DNA from: Ochrobactrum sp. CM-21-5
GTDB lineage: Bacteria > Pseudomonadota > Alphaproteobacteria > Rhizobiales > Rhizobiaceae
Assembly (NCBI RefSeq): GCF_014253075.1
Contig: NZ_JACLZJ010000002.1
Location: 1 to 64,000, forward strand
Length of the DNA: 64,000 nucleotides
Direction: 5' to 3'
Both the position numbers and the translations under genes were made by a program. The notes below the pieces were generated by a model, which was not told the origin of the DNA, searched no databases, and saw only the letters and a list, made by a program, of their open reading frames with translations. Positions 35,418-43,964 of the stretch are shown in pieces (position 1 is the first letter of the stretch; each line of letters starts with the position of its first letter).

Positions 35418-37201
35418 TGTCGGCAAACACTGTACTTTCAATTAAAGACCTGCGCATTTCATTCGGCTCCATACCTGTCGTGCACGGGCTGAGTTTCGAA
35501 ATAGAAGCAGGAAAAACATTGGCTCTCGTTGGCGAGTCCGGTTCCGGGAAGAGTGTCACCTCGCTGGCGATAATGCGGCTTTTGCCTGATGCAATCGGCC
35601 GTGCGGAAGGGTCAATCAGATTGGGCAGTACCGAGTTGCTCGATCTGCCGGAAGAACAGATGCGCGGTGTGCGCGGCAGCAAAATCAGTATGATTTTTCA
35701 GGAGCCGATGACCTCCCTCAATCCCGTGCAGACAATCGGCAGTCAATTGGCTGAAGTCATACGCCTGCATCGAGGACTGAAGGGCCGTGCATTAAAGCAA
35801 GCCGTTATCGACATGCTGCGCAAAGTCCGCATCCCTGACCCGGAAACTCGGATGAAACAATATCCGCACACTTTCTCCGGCGGAATGCGGCAGCGCATTG
35901 TAATAGCCATGGCTCTGGCCTGTAATCCAAAGCTCATCATAGCTGATGAACCGACAACGGCACTCGATGTCACTGTTCAGGCACAAATCCTCGATCTGTT
36001 GCGGGACTTGCAACGGGAAACCGGCACGGCCATTCTGTTCATCACTCATGATATGGGCGTGGTTGCCGAAATGGCGGATCATGTTCTGGTCATGCAGAAG
36101 GGACGGGAAATAGAGCATGGTGAAGTGCATGAAATTTTCTCAAACCCGAAAGACGAATATACGCAAACCTTGATAGCTGCGGCCCCAAGCCTTGTCGGCA
36201 AGGCAACGGCCCTTGACGTTCCCTTGCGTCCCTTGACTGAATTTCCACTCGCGAGTTTTCAGTCCGACGAGGAGGTGTCTCCGGTTATTCAAGTCGAAGA
36301 TCTGTGCGTGCGGTTCCCTGTCAGGTCGGGATTGTTCAATCGACTGACCGGGAATGTTCACGCGGTAGAGAGCGTGTCGTTTGCCATAAACAAAGGAGAA
36401 ACCCTGGGACTGGTGGGGGAATCCGGCTCGGGAAAATCCACGATCGGCAAGGCGATTATCGATCTTGCACCCATCCATGCCGGCGTTATCCGGGTATGCG
36501 ATCGAACGATAGATTACAAAGATGCCAAGAGCCTTTCTTCCTTGCGCCGCGATGTGCAGATGATCTTCCAGGATCCCTTCGGCTCGCTGAATTCCCGTCA
36601 GACTATCGGTTCGGCTATTATCGAACCGATGTACGTGCACGGTCTGGCCCGGGGCAACGAAGCTCGGGAAAAGATGCGGTGGCTTCTGGAACGAGTTGGC
36701 CTTGATCCCCGGCGCTCAAGCAGCCTGCCTCACGAATTTTCGGGTGGGCAGCGACAACGCATCTGTATTGCCCGTGCTTTGGCGATGTCGCCGAAGCTCA
36801 TTATAGCCGACGAAGCGGTTTCAGCTCTGGATGTGGCGATAAAAGGTCAGATCATAGATCTTTTGATGGGTCTGCAAGAAGAGTTTGGAGTGTCGTATCT
36901 TTTTATCAGTCACGATATGGCTGCTGTTGAGAGAATATGTGACAGAGTGGCCGTGATGTACTTTGGAGAAATAGTAGAAGTAGGTTCGAAGGAAGACGTT
37001 ATCGCGAACGCAGTCCATCCGTATACGAAAAGCCTCTTGTCTGCCATTCCCGTCACGCATCCCGGACAGCGAACCGAGCGTTACACTTCTCCATTGGACC
37101 GTCAGTCGAACCGCAGTCCTATCAAGCCTGTGGGCTACCAGCAGCCAAAGGCCAGCTGGAGCGAGGCTTCCGGCGGTCACTATATTCAGCAAAGCGCTTG
37201 A
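35417..37201 (+). CDS. Dipeptide-type ABC transporter ATPase, fused double NBD
   Basis: A 594-residue protein in which two ABC ATPase domains normally made as separate DppD and DppF subunits are joined. NBD1 (about 5-260) has Walker A GESGSGKS, signature FSGGMRQR and Walker B IIADEPTTALD. NBD2 (about 290-550) has Walker A GESGSGKSTIG, signature FSGGQRQR and Walker B IIADEAVSALD. Both sites look complete except that NBD2 has Ala after DE in place of the usual Pro. It powers the two permeases encoded just upstream. Such fusions are common in alphaproteobacteria. Confidence 0.92.
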   Translation: MSANTVLSIKDLRISFGSIPVVHGLSFEIEAGKTLALVGESGSGKSVTSLAIMRLLPDAIGRAEGSIRLGSTELLDLPEEQMRGVRGSKISMIFQEPMTSLNPVQTIGSQLAEVIRLHRGLKGRALKQAVIDMLRKVRIPDPETRMKQYPHTFSGGMRQRIVIAMALACNPKLIIADEPTTALDVTVQAQILDLLRDLQRETGTAILFITHDMGVVAEMADHVLVMQKGREIEHGEVHEIFSNPKDEYTQTLIAAAPSLVGKATALDVPLRPLTEFPLASFQSDEEVSPVIQVEDLCVRFPVRSGLFNRLTGNVHAVESVSFAINKGETLGLVGESGSGKSTIGKAIIDLAPIHAGVIRVCDRTIDYKDAKSLSSLRRDVQMIFQDPFGSLNSRQTIGSAIIEPMYVHGLARGNEAREKMRWLLERVGLDPRRSSSLPHEFSGGQRQRICIARALAMSPKLIIADEAVSALDVAIKGQIIDLLMGLQEEFGVSYLFISHDMAAVERICDRVAVMYFGEIVEVGSKEDVIANAVHPYTKSLLSAIPVTHPGQRTERYTSPLDRQSNRSPIKPVGYQQPKASWSEASGGHYIQQSA

Positions 37202-37226
37202 CGAAACCAAATTCGGGCAACATTCC

Positions 37227-38552
37227 ATGCATGCAATTGACAGACTTGCGGCTTTTGCTGCGAATTATCCCGCTGGCGCATTGCCTACGGATACGAAAGA
37301 CCAGATCGCACTGTTGATACTGGATCTGGTGGCGGCGGTTGGCGCGGGTTTCCACTCGCAGCTGGCAAAAGCTGCGCGCTCCTCTGCTTATCATGCTTAT
37401 GGCGACGGAGCTTCAATTGTTTGGTTGAGCGGAAAAAAGTCCTCTATTGTCGGGGCCGCCAAGGCTAATAGCGCGGCCGCAAGCGCGCTGGATATTGATG
37501 ACGGTCATCGCGGGGCTGCCGGTCATGCGGGCGCGGGGGTTATCCCGGCTGCCATGGCGGTTGCCAATGGAATTGGCAGCGATGACGAAACGCTCTTTGA
37601 GGCCATTGCAGTGGGCTACGATGTTGCGCTTCGTATCGCAACTTCACGACCAACAGGCACCTTTGACAGTTATAGCAGCGGCCGGTGGGTTAGTTACGGT
37701 GCGGCGGCGGCGGCTGGGCGGCTTTTGAATCTGAATGCGGAAGCGATGGCTGAAGCTCTTGCGATAGCTGGTGCGGAAGGTCCGGTAGGTTTTCCATCGG
37801 GCAGTTCCCGCTATCAGGGCACGACCGTAAAGGAGATGATCCCTCCAGCCGTGGTGGCCGGCATTACCGCCGCGTTTCGCGCTGCAGCCGGTGCTACCGG
37901 GCCGCGGGATATTCTCGACAATGCTGAAAAATTCGATCCGGATGTTCTGTTGACCGGGCTTGGTGAACAGTGGTGGCTCATGCAATGCTATCTCAAGCCA
38001 TATGCTTGCTGCCGGTATATGCATGCGGCGGTTGACGGTATCCTGAAGCTTCGCTGCGCCGAGCGTCCATTGCATTCCCTGAAGATCGAAACCTTCCCTC
38101 AAGGATTGAGACTTTCCAACGAGCGCGCGCCGCAAACGCTGGAGGGCGGCCAATACAGTTTCTATTTCAGCTGCGCCCTTGCCGCGTTGAAGGGCGAGGC
38201 GGCATTGCAGCCCGTTAATCCTGTTTATCTGCGTGATCCGGAGATCAGGGCACTGGCTGCCCGCATCGAGCTTGAAGCTTCTGCCGATTTCTCAAACTCG
38301 TTTCCGAAAACAACGCCCGCCCGCATCGCCCTGGATCAAGGGGAGGGCATAGAAACTATCGAGGTTCATTACCCTAGGGGGGATGTTGCGAATCCGATGG
38401 ATTACGATGCGATTGTCACGAAATTTCAGCGTATCACGGCGCCCCAGATTTCCGCCGATAATCAGCAAACGCTTATCCAGGCTTTTGGCAACATGAAACA
38501 GAATGGCTTTGCCCCTGTGCAGGCCGCTCTGAGCCAACCTGTCATACAATAA
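37227..38552 (+). CDS. MmgE/PrpD family protein
   Basis: A 441-residue protein of the MmgE/PrpD fold, whose characterised members include 2-methylcitrate dehydratase, cis-aconitate decarboxylase and related hydro-lyases or isomerases acting on small carboxylates. Family segments are ALDIDDGHRGAAGHAGAGVI (about 88-107), a GPVGFPSG loop and YLKPYACCRYMHAAVDG. It lies inside the ABC transporter operon, 25 bases after the ATPase gene, so its substrate is probably imported by that system or derived from it. The exact reaction cannot be inferred; classical PrpD is less likely because no prpB or prpC is near. Confidence 0.85.
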   Translation: MHAIDRLAAFAANYPAGALPTDTKDQIALLILDLVAAVGAGFHSQLAKAARSSAYHAYGDGASIVWLSGKKSSIVGAAKANSAAASALDIDDGHRGAAGHAGAGVIPAAMAVANGIGSDDETLFEAIAVGYDVALRIATSRPTGTFDSYSSGRWVSYGAAAAAGRLLNLNAEAMAEALAIAGAEGPVGFPSGSSRYQGTTVKEMIPPAVVAGITAAFRAAAGATGPRDILDNAEKFDPDVLLTGLGEQWWLMQCYLKPYACCRYMHAAVDGILKLRCAERPLHSLKIETFPQGLRLSNERAPQTLEGGQYSFYFSCALAALKGEAALQPVNPVYLRDPEIRALAARIELEASADFSNSFPKTTPARIALDQGEGIETIEVHYPRGDVANPMDYDAIVTKFQRITAPQISADNQQTLIQAFGNMKQNGFAPVQAALSQPVIQ

Positions 38553-38567
38553 AGAGGAGGAACACCA

Positions 38568-40130
38568 ATGTATAAATCTGTAATTAGAGGCGGAATTCTG
38601 GCGGCTATGCTGACCTGTACTTCGCTCGTTGCCACCCCCGTGCTGGCGGCCAAAACCGACTTGACGCTTGGCGCGGCAGCGGCGGATGTGGGAAAACTCG
38701 ATCCACATTTTGCAAACTCCACGTCCGATCGCACGCTTGCAGCCTGGATTTTCGGAGGGCTGGTCCGGTTTGCCCCGGGAAGTACCGATCCATCGACGAT
38801 CGAGCCCGATCTTGCTGAAAGCTGGGAGCATTCGCCTGATAAGATGGAATGGACATTCCATCTTCGGAAGGGCGTGCAATTCCATCATGGCTATGGCGAG
38901 GTGACTGCGGATGACGTCGTTTTCTCGTTGACCAAGGCGGCAAAGCCGGAAACATCCGCTTTTTCAACTGATTACAAAGCCTTTAAGACCGTCGAGGCAA
39001 TTGATCCCCACACTGTAAAAGTCACACTAGGCGAGCCGGTTCCCAGCATGCTTGGGCTGGTGGCGAATTATGCCGGTGGTTTTATTATCAGCAAAAAGGC
39101 TTATGAAGAACTCGGCGATGAGTTCCAGCGCCGCCCGATAGGTTTCGGCCCCTTCCAACTGGAAAAAATCGAGCCGGGCGTTTCCGTGCAATTCAAGGCG
39201 CATGATGTATATTTCCGAGGCAAGCCCAAACTGGAAAAGGTCGTCTATCGTTTTCTGAACGCCGCGTCCGCACGTGACCTGGCGTTCATTTCAGGCGAGG
39301 TTGACGTATCGGCAGGCACCACCGATCAGAAGTGGTTGCAGCGCACCCGTGAAGTGCCGGATGCAGTCGTTGATATTTTCGATCCAGCGGAATTGACCGT
39401 GCTGCATATCAACCGCACGAAAAAGCCGTTCGATGACATTCGGGTGAGGCAGGCTTTCGCTTATGCCGTGAATGGCGCTCAAATGGCGCAATTCCGCGGA
39501 CAGGAATTCACACGCGCAGGCAAGTCGGTCATTCCAAGCAATAATCTCGGTTACACGGCCGACGCGGGGGTGGTTTCCAATGACAATGCCAAGGCGAAGG
39601 AACTGTTGGCAGAAGCAGGCTATCCCGATGGTGTCACCATTAAATTCCTGTCCAGCCAGCTGCCAAGTCTGGAGCAGTCCGCGCAAATGCTTCAGGCGCA
39701 AGTCGCCAAGGCGGGCTTCAAACTGGAACTGGAACCGGTGGAACATGCGTCCTGGCATCAGATGATACGAAAGGATCTCAGTCCTATTGTAATGTATGGC
39801 GCGGCCCGTTTCCCGGTCGCCGACTATTACCTCACCCAGTTTTATCATTCGGCCAGTATCGTTGGCAAACCGACCGCAGTAACCAATTTCAGTCACTGTA
39901 GCGTTGCGGACGAACAGATTGTCGCTGCCCGTTCGGAAGTAGATCCGGACAAGCAAATCGAGCTCTGGCAAGAAGCGCAGAAGTTGATCGTTGCCGATGT
40001 CTGCGCGGTTCCGTTGAGCGAAACAGCTCAGGTGTGGGCTCGAAAGAAGAGCCTAGACTGGGGATTTGAACTCAAAGGTTCGATGTCTCTGGGACCATTG
40101 GTAACGGAACAAACTCACTTCACCGAATAA
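38568..40130 (+). CDS. ABC transporter substrate-binding protein, family 5
   Basis: A 520-residue periplasmic binding protein (DppA/OppA family) with a signal peptide of about 27 residues (ending VLAAK). Typical motifs are LAESWEHSPDKMEWTFHLRK and the later VRQAFAYAVN block. It follows the MmgE/PrpD gene by 15 bases, with AGAGGAGGAAC before the ATG, and delivers the solute to the DppBC-like permease. A hairpin follows the gene. Confidence 0.92.
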   Translation: MYKSVIRGGILAAMLTCTSLVATPVLAAKTDLTLGAAAADVGKLDPHFANSTSDRTLAAWIFGGLVRFAPGSTDPSTIEPDLAESWEHSPDKMEWTFHLRKGVQFHHGYGEVTADDVVFSLTKAAKPETSAFSTDYKAFKTVEAIDPHTVKVTLGEPVPSMLGLVANYAGGFIISKKAYEELGDEFQRRPIGFGPFQLEKIEPGVSVQFKAHDVYFRGKPKLEKVVYRFLNAASARDLAFISGEVDVSAGTTDQKWLQRTREVPDAVVDIFDPAELTVLHINRTKKPFDDIRVRQAFAYAVNGAQMAQFRGQEFTRAGKSVIPSNNLGYTADAGVVSNDNAKAKELLAEAGYPDGVTIKFLSSQLPSLEQSAQMLQAQVAKAGFKLELEPVEHASWHQMIRKDLSPIVMYGAARFPVADYYLTQFYHSASIVGKPTAVTNFSHCSVADEQIVAARSEVDPDKQIELWQEAQKLIVADVCAVPLSETAQVWARKKSLDWGFELKGSMSLGPLVTEQTHFTE

Positions 40131-40138
40131 ACTTGATG

Positions 40139-40159
40139 GTGGCTGGCGTGTCCAGCCAC
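40139..40159 (+). other. Hairpin after the substrate-binding protein gene
   Basis: Perfect 8-bp arms GTGGCTGG / CCAGCCAC with a 5-base loop and no T-tract, in the 46-base gap before the flavoenzyme gene. Such 3' hairpins often protect the abundant binding-protein message. Confidence 0.55.
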
Positions 40160-40176
40160 ACCCATATGGTTTGAAA

Positions 40177-41469
40177 ATGTCAAAGCTGACTTACCCGAAG
40201 TATTCCAACCTGTGCGGTTGGAATACCATGCTTCCCCTGCGTGTGCCCCGGCCTGCATTGGACCGCGATATCTCGGTCGATTTCGCCGTGATCGGCGCCG
40301 GTTATACCGGACTGGCGGTCGCTCGCCGCCTTCGGGAGCTTCATCCGGATGCACGTATCGCGGTGATCGAAGCCACAACGGTTGGCGAAGGATCATCTGC
40401 CCGTAATTCCGGATTTACAGGCACCGATGTGCTTCCGCGCAACATAACTGTCCAGATGGCTGAGAAAGCGCGGTTGCAATCCAGGCTTTTCGCGGAAGCG
40501 TTTGCGTGGTTGTCCGATGTTATTCGCGACAACAATATTCAATGTGATCTTCAGCAGGTCGGCGCAATTCGCGGCGCTGCCACAGAACGCGGTGAAGCTT
40601 CCGTGCGTTCGGTCCTAGAGGTAGCGAAGAAGCTGGGCGTCACCCATCAAGAACTCTCGCGCAGCGATATAGCCGACCGGACCGGCGCGGATTACTACCG
40701 GTTCGGTCTCTATCTGGCCGATACATGGCTGCTGCAACCAGCTGCTTTAATTCGGGGGCTGGCCGATGCTCTGCCCGCTGATGTGGAGCTTTACGAGAAT
40801 ACGGCTGTCGAGCGCATTGAGCAGAGGAATGGCTGGGTCTTATCGACTAGCTCCGGACAGGTGAAAGCGACGAAACTCGCTTTGGCAAATAACGGCTTCA
40901 TCAGTCGCTTCGGCTATCTCGGCACGAAAATGGCGACGATTTATACCTATGCTGCGGTGACCGAATCCATCCCGGAAGCCGATCGTACACATCTGGGGAG
41001 CGATGAATCCTGGGGGCTTCTTCCCTCCCACCGGCTGGGTACCACTTTGCGCCGGATCGGGCCGGATCGTCTCATGGTGCGTAGCCTGTACGCTCTTGAA
41101 AAGGAGCTTGCGCCGGGCTTTGCCGAAGCTGAGTTGCGCAATCGTTTTGAACGCCGCTGGCCTGACCTTTGTCACGTCGGATTTGAGTATGTGTGGGGTG
41201 GAACCACTGCATTTACGATGAACGGCGCTCCGTGGTGGGGCAAGCTCGATGAGGGACTCTATGCCTCCGGCGGCTGTAACGGCAGCGGTATTACCAAGGG
41301 CACGATGCTTGGACGGCACCTCGCCGAGTTGATGTGCGGTCAGGGAAATCATGACGCGCTGGAAGGCGTGATGGGACGTGCCAACTTCATCGCCCCCGAA
41401 CCGTTCCGCAGTGTCGGCTTTCATCTGATTTCAGCGCTTGAAAGCCGCAAGGCAGGTCTGGAAATTTAA
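40177..41469 (+). CDS. FAD-dependent oxidoreductase, DAO family
   Basis: A 430-residue flavoprotein. The dinucleotide-binding motif is FAVIGAGYTGLAVARRL (about 36-52) and a typical DAO-family C-terminal FAD-contact appears as LYASGGCNGSGITKGTMLG. Members oxidise the C-N bond of secondary amines, D-amino acids or N-methyl amino acids to imines with release of electrons to oxygen or quinone. It lies in the ABC transporter operon before a RidA gene, so an imine product is plausible. The ATG at 40177 was preferred to the TTG two codons earlier. The substrate is unknown. Confidence 0.88.
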   Translation: MSKLTYPKYSNLCGWNTMLPLRVPRPALDRDISVDFAVIGAGYTGLAVARRLRELHPDARIAVIEATTVGEGSSARNSGFTGTDVLPRNITVQMAEKARLQSRLFAEAFAWLSDVIRDNNIQCDLQQVGAIRGAATERGEASVRSVLEVAKKLGVTHQELSRSDIADRTGADYYRFGLYLADTWLLQPAALIRGLADALPADVELYENTAVERIEQRNGWVLSTSSGQVKATKLALANNGFISRFGYLGTKMATIYTYAAVTESIPEADRTHLGSDESWGLLPSHRLGTTLRRIGPDRLMVRSLYALEKELAPGFAEAELRNRFERRWPDLCHVGFEYVWGGTTAFTMNGAPWWGKLDEGLYASGGCNGSGITKGTMLGRHLAELMCGQGNHDALEGVMGRANFIAPEPFRSVGFHLISALESRKAGLEI

Positions 41470-41486
41470 TCGAAACTGAGAATGCG

Positions 41487-41855
41487 ATGAAACTTGAACG
41501 GAATGACATTAATAGCCGCCGGAGCCGTTTGGTAAAATACAATGGGGTTTGTTATCTGTCCGGACAATTCTCGGACGAAGGCGGCAGCATCGAAGACCAG
41601 ACCCGCGAAACCTTAGCCAAAATCGATGAACTGTTGGAGCGAGGCGGTAGCGACAAGTCACGCCTGCTCACCGCTGAAATATGGATAACCTCCATGGCCG
41701 ATTTTCCGGGAATGGATAAGGTTTGGAAAGACTGGATCGCTCCATTCGCGCCACCGACGCGTTGCTGTTGTGCGGTGGAACTTGGCGATCCTGAAATGCG
41801 TGTCGAGATAATGGTAACGGCAGCAATGGGAGATGTCGAATTCGTTGAGTTTTGA
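41487..41855 (+). CDS. RidA family protein (YjgF/YER057c/UK114)
   Basis: A 122-residue protein of the RidA family. The conserved pattern includes YLSGQFSDEG, QTRETLAKIDELLERGG and the C-terminal Arg105 region EMRVEIMVTA; that arginine holds the substrate carboxylate in RidA enzymes that hydrolyse enamines and imines. It is the last gene of the operon, 17 bases after the flavoenzyme, and probably clears the imine the oxidase makes. It is shorter at the N-terminus than RidA itself and belongs to another subfamily. Confidence 0.88.
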   Translation: MKLERNDINSRRSRLVKYNGVCYLSGQFSDEGGSIEDQTRETLAKIDELLERGGSDKSRLLTAEIWITSMADFPGMDKVWKDWIAPFAPPTRCCCAVELGDPEMRVEIMVTAAMGDVEFVEF

Positions 41856-42024
41856 TGGCATGGAAGACGATACATGCATCAAGGCGCCATTGGTTAGAAA
41901 ACGGCGGTGCATGAGTGCATCACACCTGTCTGTCACCAGATTTGCAGTCAATATTGAGTGAAGGCCGGTTGCTTTAATGATGAAAGCGGCATAGTCAACC
42001 CAGCATCAAGGATATAGGGTAACA

Positions 42025-43512
42025 ATGGCCGCGAACGACAGTCAAGCCGATCATCTGGAAACACTGGACCGGGACCTCGGGCGGTTCTCTGCGCTCGAGC
42101 GCGCCGCGGTCTACACCGCAAGGCCACTCGTCGGCCCCGGAATAGGCTTCATCTTCGTTGTTTTTGCAGGCCTGCTCGCGGCGATGTCGCTGGGGCAGGC
42201 TAATAGCACGTTTATCATCGTTATTGTCGCGGTTTTCGGTGCCTATATGGCACTCAATATTGGCGCCAACGACGTTGCCAACAATATGGGACCAGCCGTA
42301 GGCGCCAATGCCCTGACAATGGGCGGTGCGATTGCGATCGCTGCCATATTCGAAAGTGCCGGCGCTTTCATTGCCGGTGCAGACGTTGTTTCGACCATTG
42401 CCACCGGTATTATTGCGCCCGAGAGCATGGGTGATCCGTCGACCTTCGTGTGGGCGATGCTTGCCGCTCTGGTCTCATCGGCGTTGTGGGTTAATCTCGC
42501 CACCTGGATCGGTGCGCCGGTTTCAACGACCCATGCGGTTGTCGGTGGGGTGGTGGGGGCCGGTATCGCGGCAGCCGGTATGGCGTCGGTAAACTGGGAA
42601 ACCCTGGTCGCCATCGCTGCCAGCTGGGTTATTTCACCGGCTCTCGGCGGGATCGTTGCGGCCGCCTTCCTCTGGTTCATCAAGGCCCGCATCATCTATC
42701 AGGATGACAAGATTGCTGCGGCTCGCACATGGGTGCCGGTCCTGGTAGGTATTATGGCCGGGACTTTTGCCACTTATCTCGCCATCAAGGGGCTGAAAAA
42801 CCTGTTGGGCGTGTCACTTAACGCTGGATTGCTGATTGGTCTGGCTTTTGGAGTGGTTACTTGGCTCGTCATGATTCCGAGGATCAGACGCCAGTCGGAA
42901 GGGTTGGAAAACCGCAACAAGTCGCTGAAGGTGCTCTTCGGAGTGCCTCTGGTAGTTTCTGCCGCCTTGCTGAGTTTCGCCCATGGTGCCAATGACGTAG
43001 CCAATGCGGTTGGCCCGCTTGCTGCAATTGTTCAGGTCGTGCAAACGGGTATGGTCGCCTCAAATGTCAGCATTCCCCTTTGGGTCATGTGCATCGGGGC
43101 GTTCGGCATATCATTTGGCCTCTTTTTATTCGGACCGAAGCTGATCAGAATGGTTGGTAGCCAGATAACCAAGCTCAATCCAATGCGTGCCTACTGCGTG
43201 GCGCTTTCGGCAGCGATCACGGTCATCCTTGCCAGCTGGCTCGGATTGCCCGTCAGCTCGACGCATATTGCAGTGGGCGCGATTTTCGGCGTGGGTTTCT
43301 TTCGCGAATGGGATACGGAACGGAGACTGCGCCGTGCTCATCTTGAAGCAGACCGTCCGCGATTGCAGCCGGAAGAGCGCCGTCGTCGCAAGCTGGTGAG
43401 ACGTTCTCACGTGATGACGATTGTTGCCGCATGGGTCGTGACGGTTCCCGCATCCGCTATCTTGTCGGCGATCATTTTCCTCTCGGTATCGCTCGTTGCC
43501 GCCAATTTCTAG
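42025..43512 (+). CDS. Inorganic phosphate transporter, PiT family
   Basis: A 495-residue integral membrane protein with 10-12 hydrophobic helices. The two duplicated PiT signatures are GANDVANNMGPAVGANALT (about 80-98) and HGANDVANAVGPLAAI (about 321-336), each followed by the paired PVSTTH/PVSSTH loops. It should take up phosphate, or metal-phosphate complexes, using proton or sodium symport. The N-terminal 45 residues are cytoplasmic, longer than in E. coli PitA. It stands alone, 170 bases after the RidA gene; no pho box was recognised. Confidence 0.92.
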   Translation: MAANDSQADHLETLDRDLGRFSALERAAVYTARPLVGPGIGFIFVVFAGLLAAMSLGQANSTFIIVIVAVFGAYMALNIGANDVANNMGPAVGANALTMGGAIAIAAIFESAGAFIAGADVVSTIATGIIAPESMGDPSTFVWAMLAALVSSALWVNLATWIGAPVSTTHAVVGGVVGAGIAAAGMASVNWETLVAIAASWVISPALGGIVAAAFLWFIKARIIYQDDKIAAARTWVPVLVGIMAGTFATYLAIKGLKNLLGVSLNAGLLIGLAFGVVTWLVMIPRIRRQSEGLENRNKSLKVLFGVPLVVSAALLSFAHGANDVANAVGPLAAIVQVVQTGMVASNVSIPLWVMCIGAFGISFGLFLFGPKLIRMVGSQITKLNPMRAYCVALSAAITVILASWLGLPVSSTHIAVGAIFGVGFFREWDTERRLRRAHLEADRPRLQPEERRRRKLVRRSHVMTIVAAWVVTVPASAILSAIIFLSVSLVAANF

Positions 43513-43964
43513 CGTACTTGCAGCTGAATGGAAGTATTCGATGTCGCTAAAAAGTGCGGCAAAAACTGTGACTTAGAGCAGTTTCGACGATTTCGATTAG
43601 AGCGCATCCCGAAAAGTGTGAAACGGTTTCTGGAAAAGATGCGCGTTAAAACAAAAGCTTGGAGCGCAGGTCTGATTCAATCAGATCGAAACGCGCTCTA
43701 AAAAGGAACGGCTATAAATCGCACCGCAGATCTGCCGGATCGTGTTGCATTTTCACGGACGTTAAATGAATGCGTCGAGAAGCCCTCATGGTGACCAAAA
43801 GCACATCAGCCTTCTTTCCTGTTCAGGAACAAAATTTGGCTCGCGCGAAGCCCGAAAGCTGATTGAGTTGGACCATAAAGCAAAACATCTTCGTTCGGCC
43901 TCTGGAAATCCGTGAACGATGCCGGTATGGGCGAAGAGCAAATATATTATCCAGAGAGAAAACC
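43513..43964. other. Intergenic region containing a palindromic repeat
   Basis: About 450 bases between the phosphate transporter and the uracil-type permease. It contains the 105-bp element at 43597-43701. The remaining sequence (43702-43964) should contain the permease promoter; no gene or clear operator is recognised. Confidence 0.6.
43597..43701. repeat. 105-bp palindromic repeat resembling Brucella Bru-RS elements
   Basis: The element is bounded by the inverted termini TTAGAGCGC and GCGCTCTAA and contains a second palindrome TCTGATTCAATCAGA near its right side. Its size and structure match what I recall of Bru-RS1/Bru-RS2, palindromic repeats of about 103-105 bp found many times in Brucella genomes. 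A truncated copy of its right half lies at 28651-28705. Confidence 0.7.

Noticed and set aside
37227-38552. MmgE/PrpD gene as part of a methylcitrate cycle
   Set aside because: No prpB, prpC or acnD is nearby; the gene is embedded in a transporter operon with amine-oxidising functions, so a specific methylcitrate dehydratase name is not justified.
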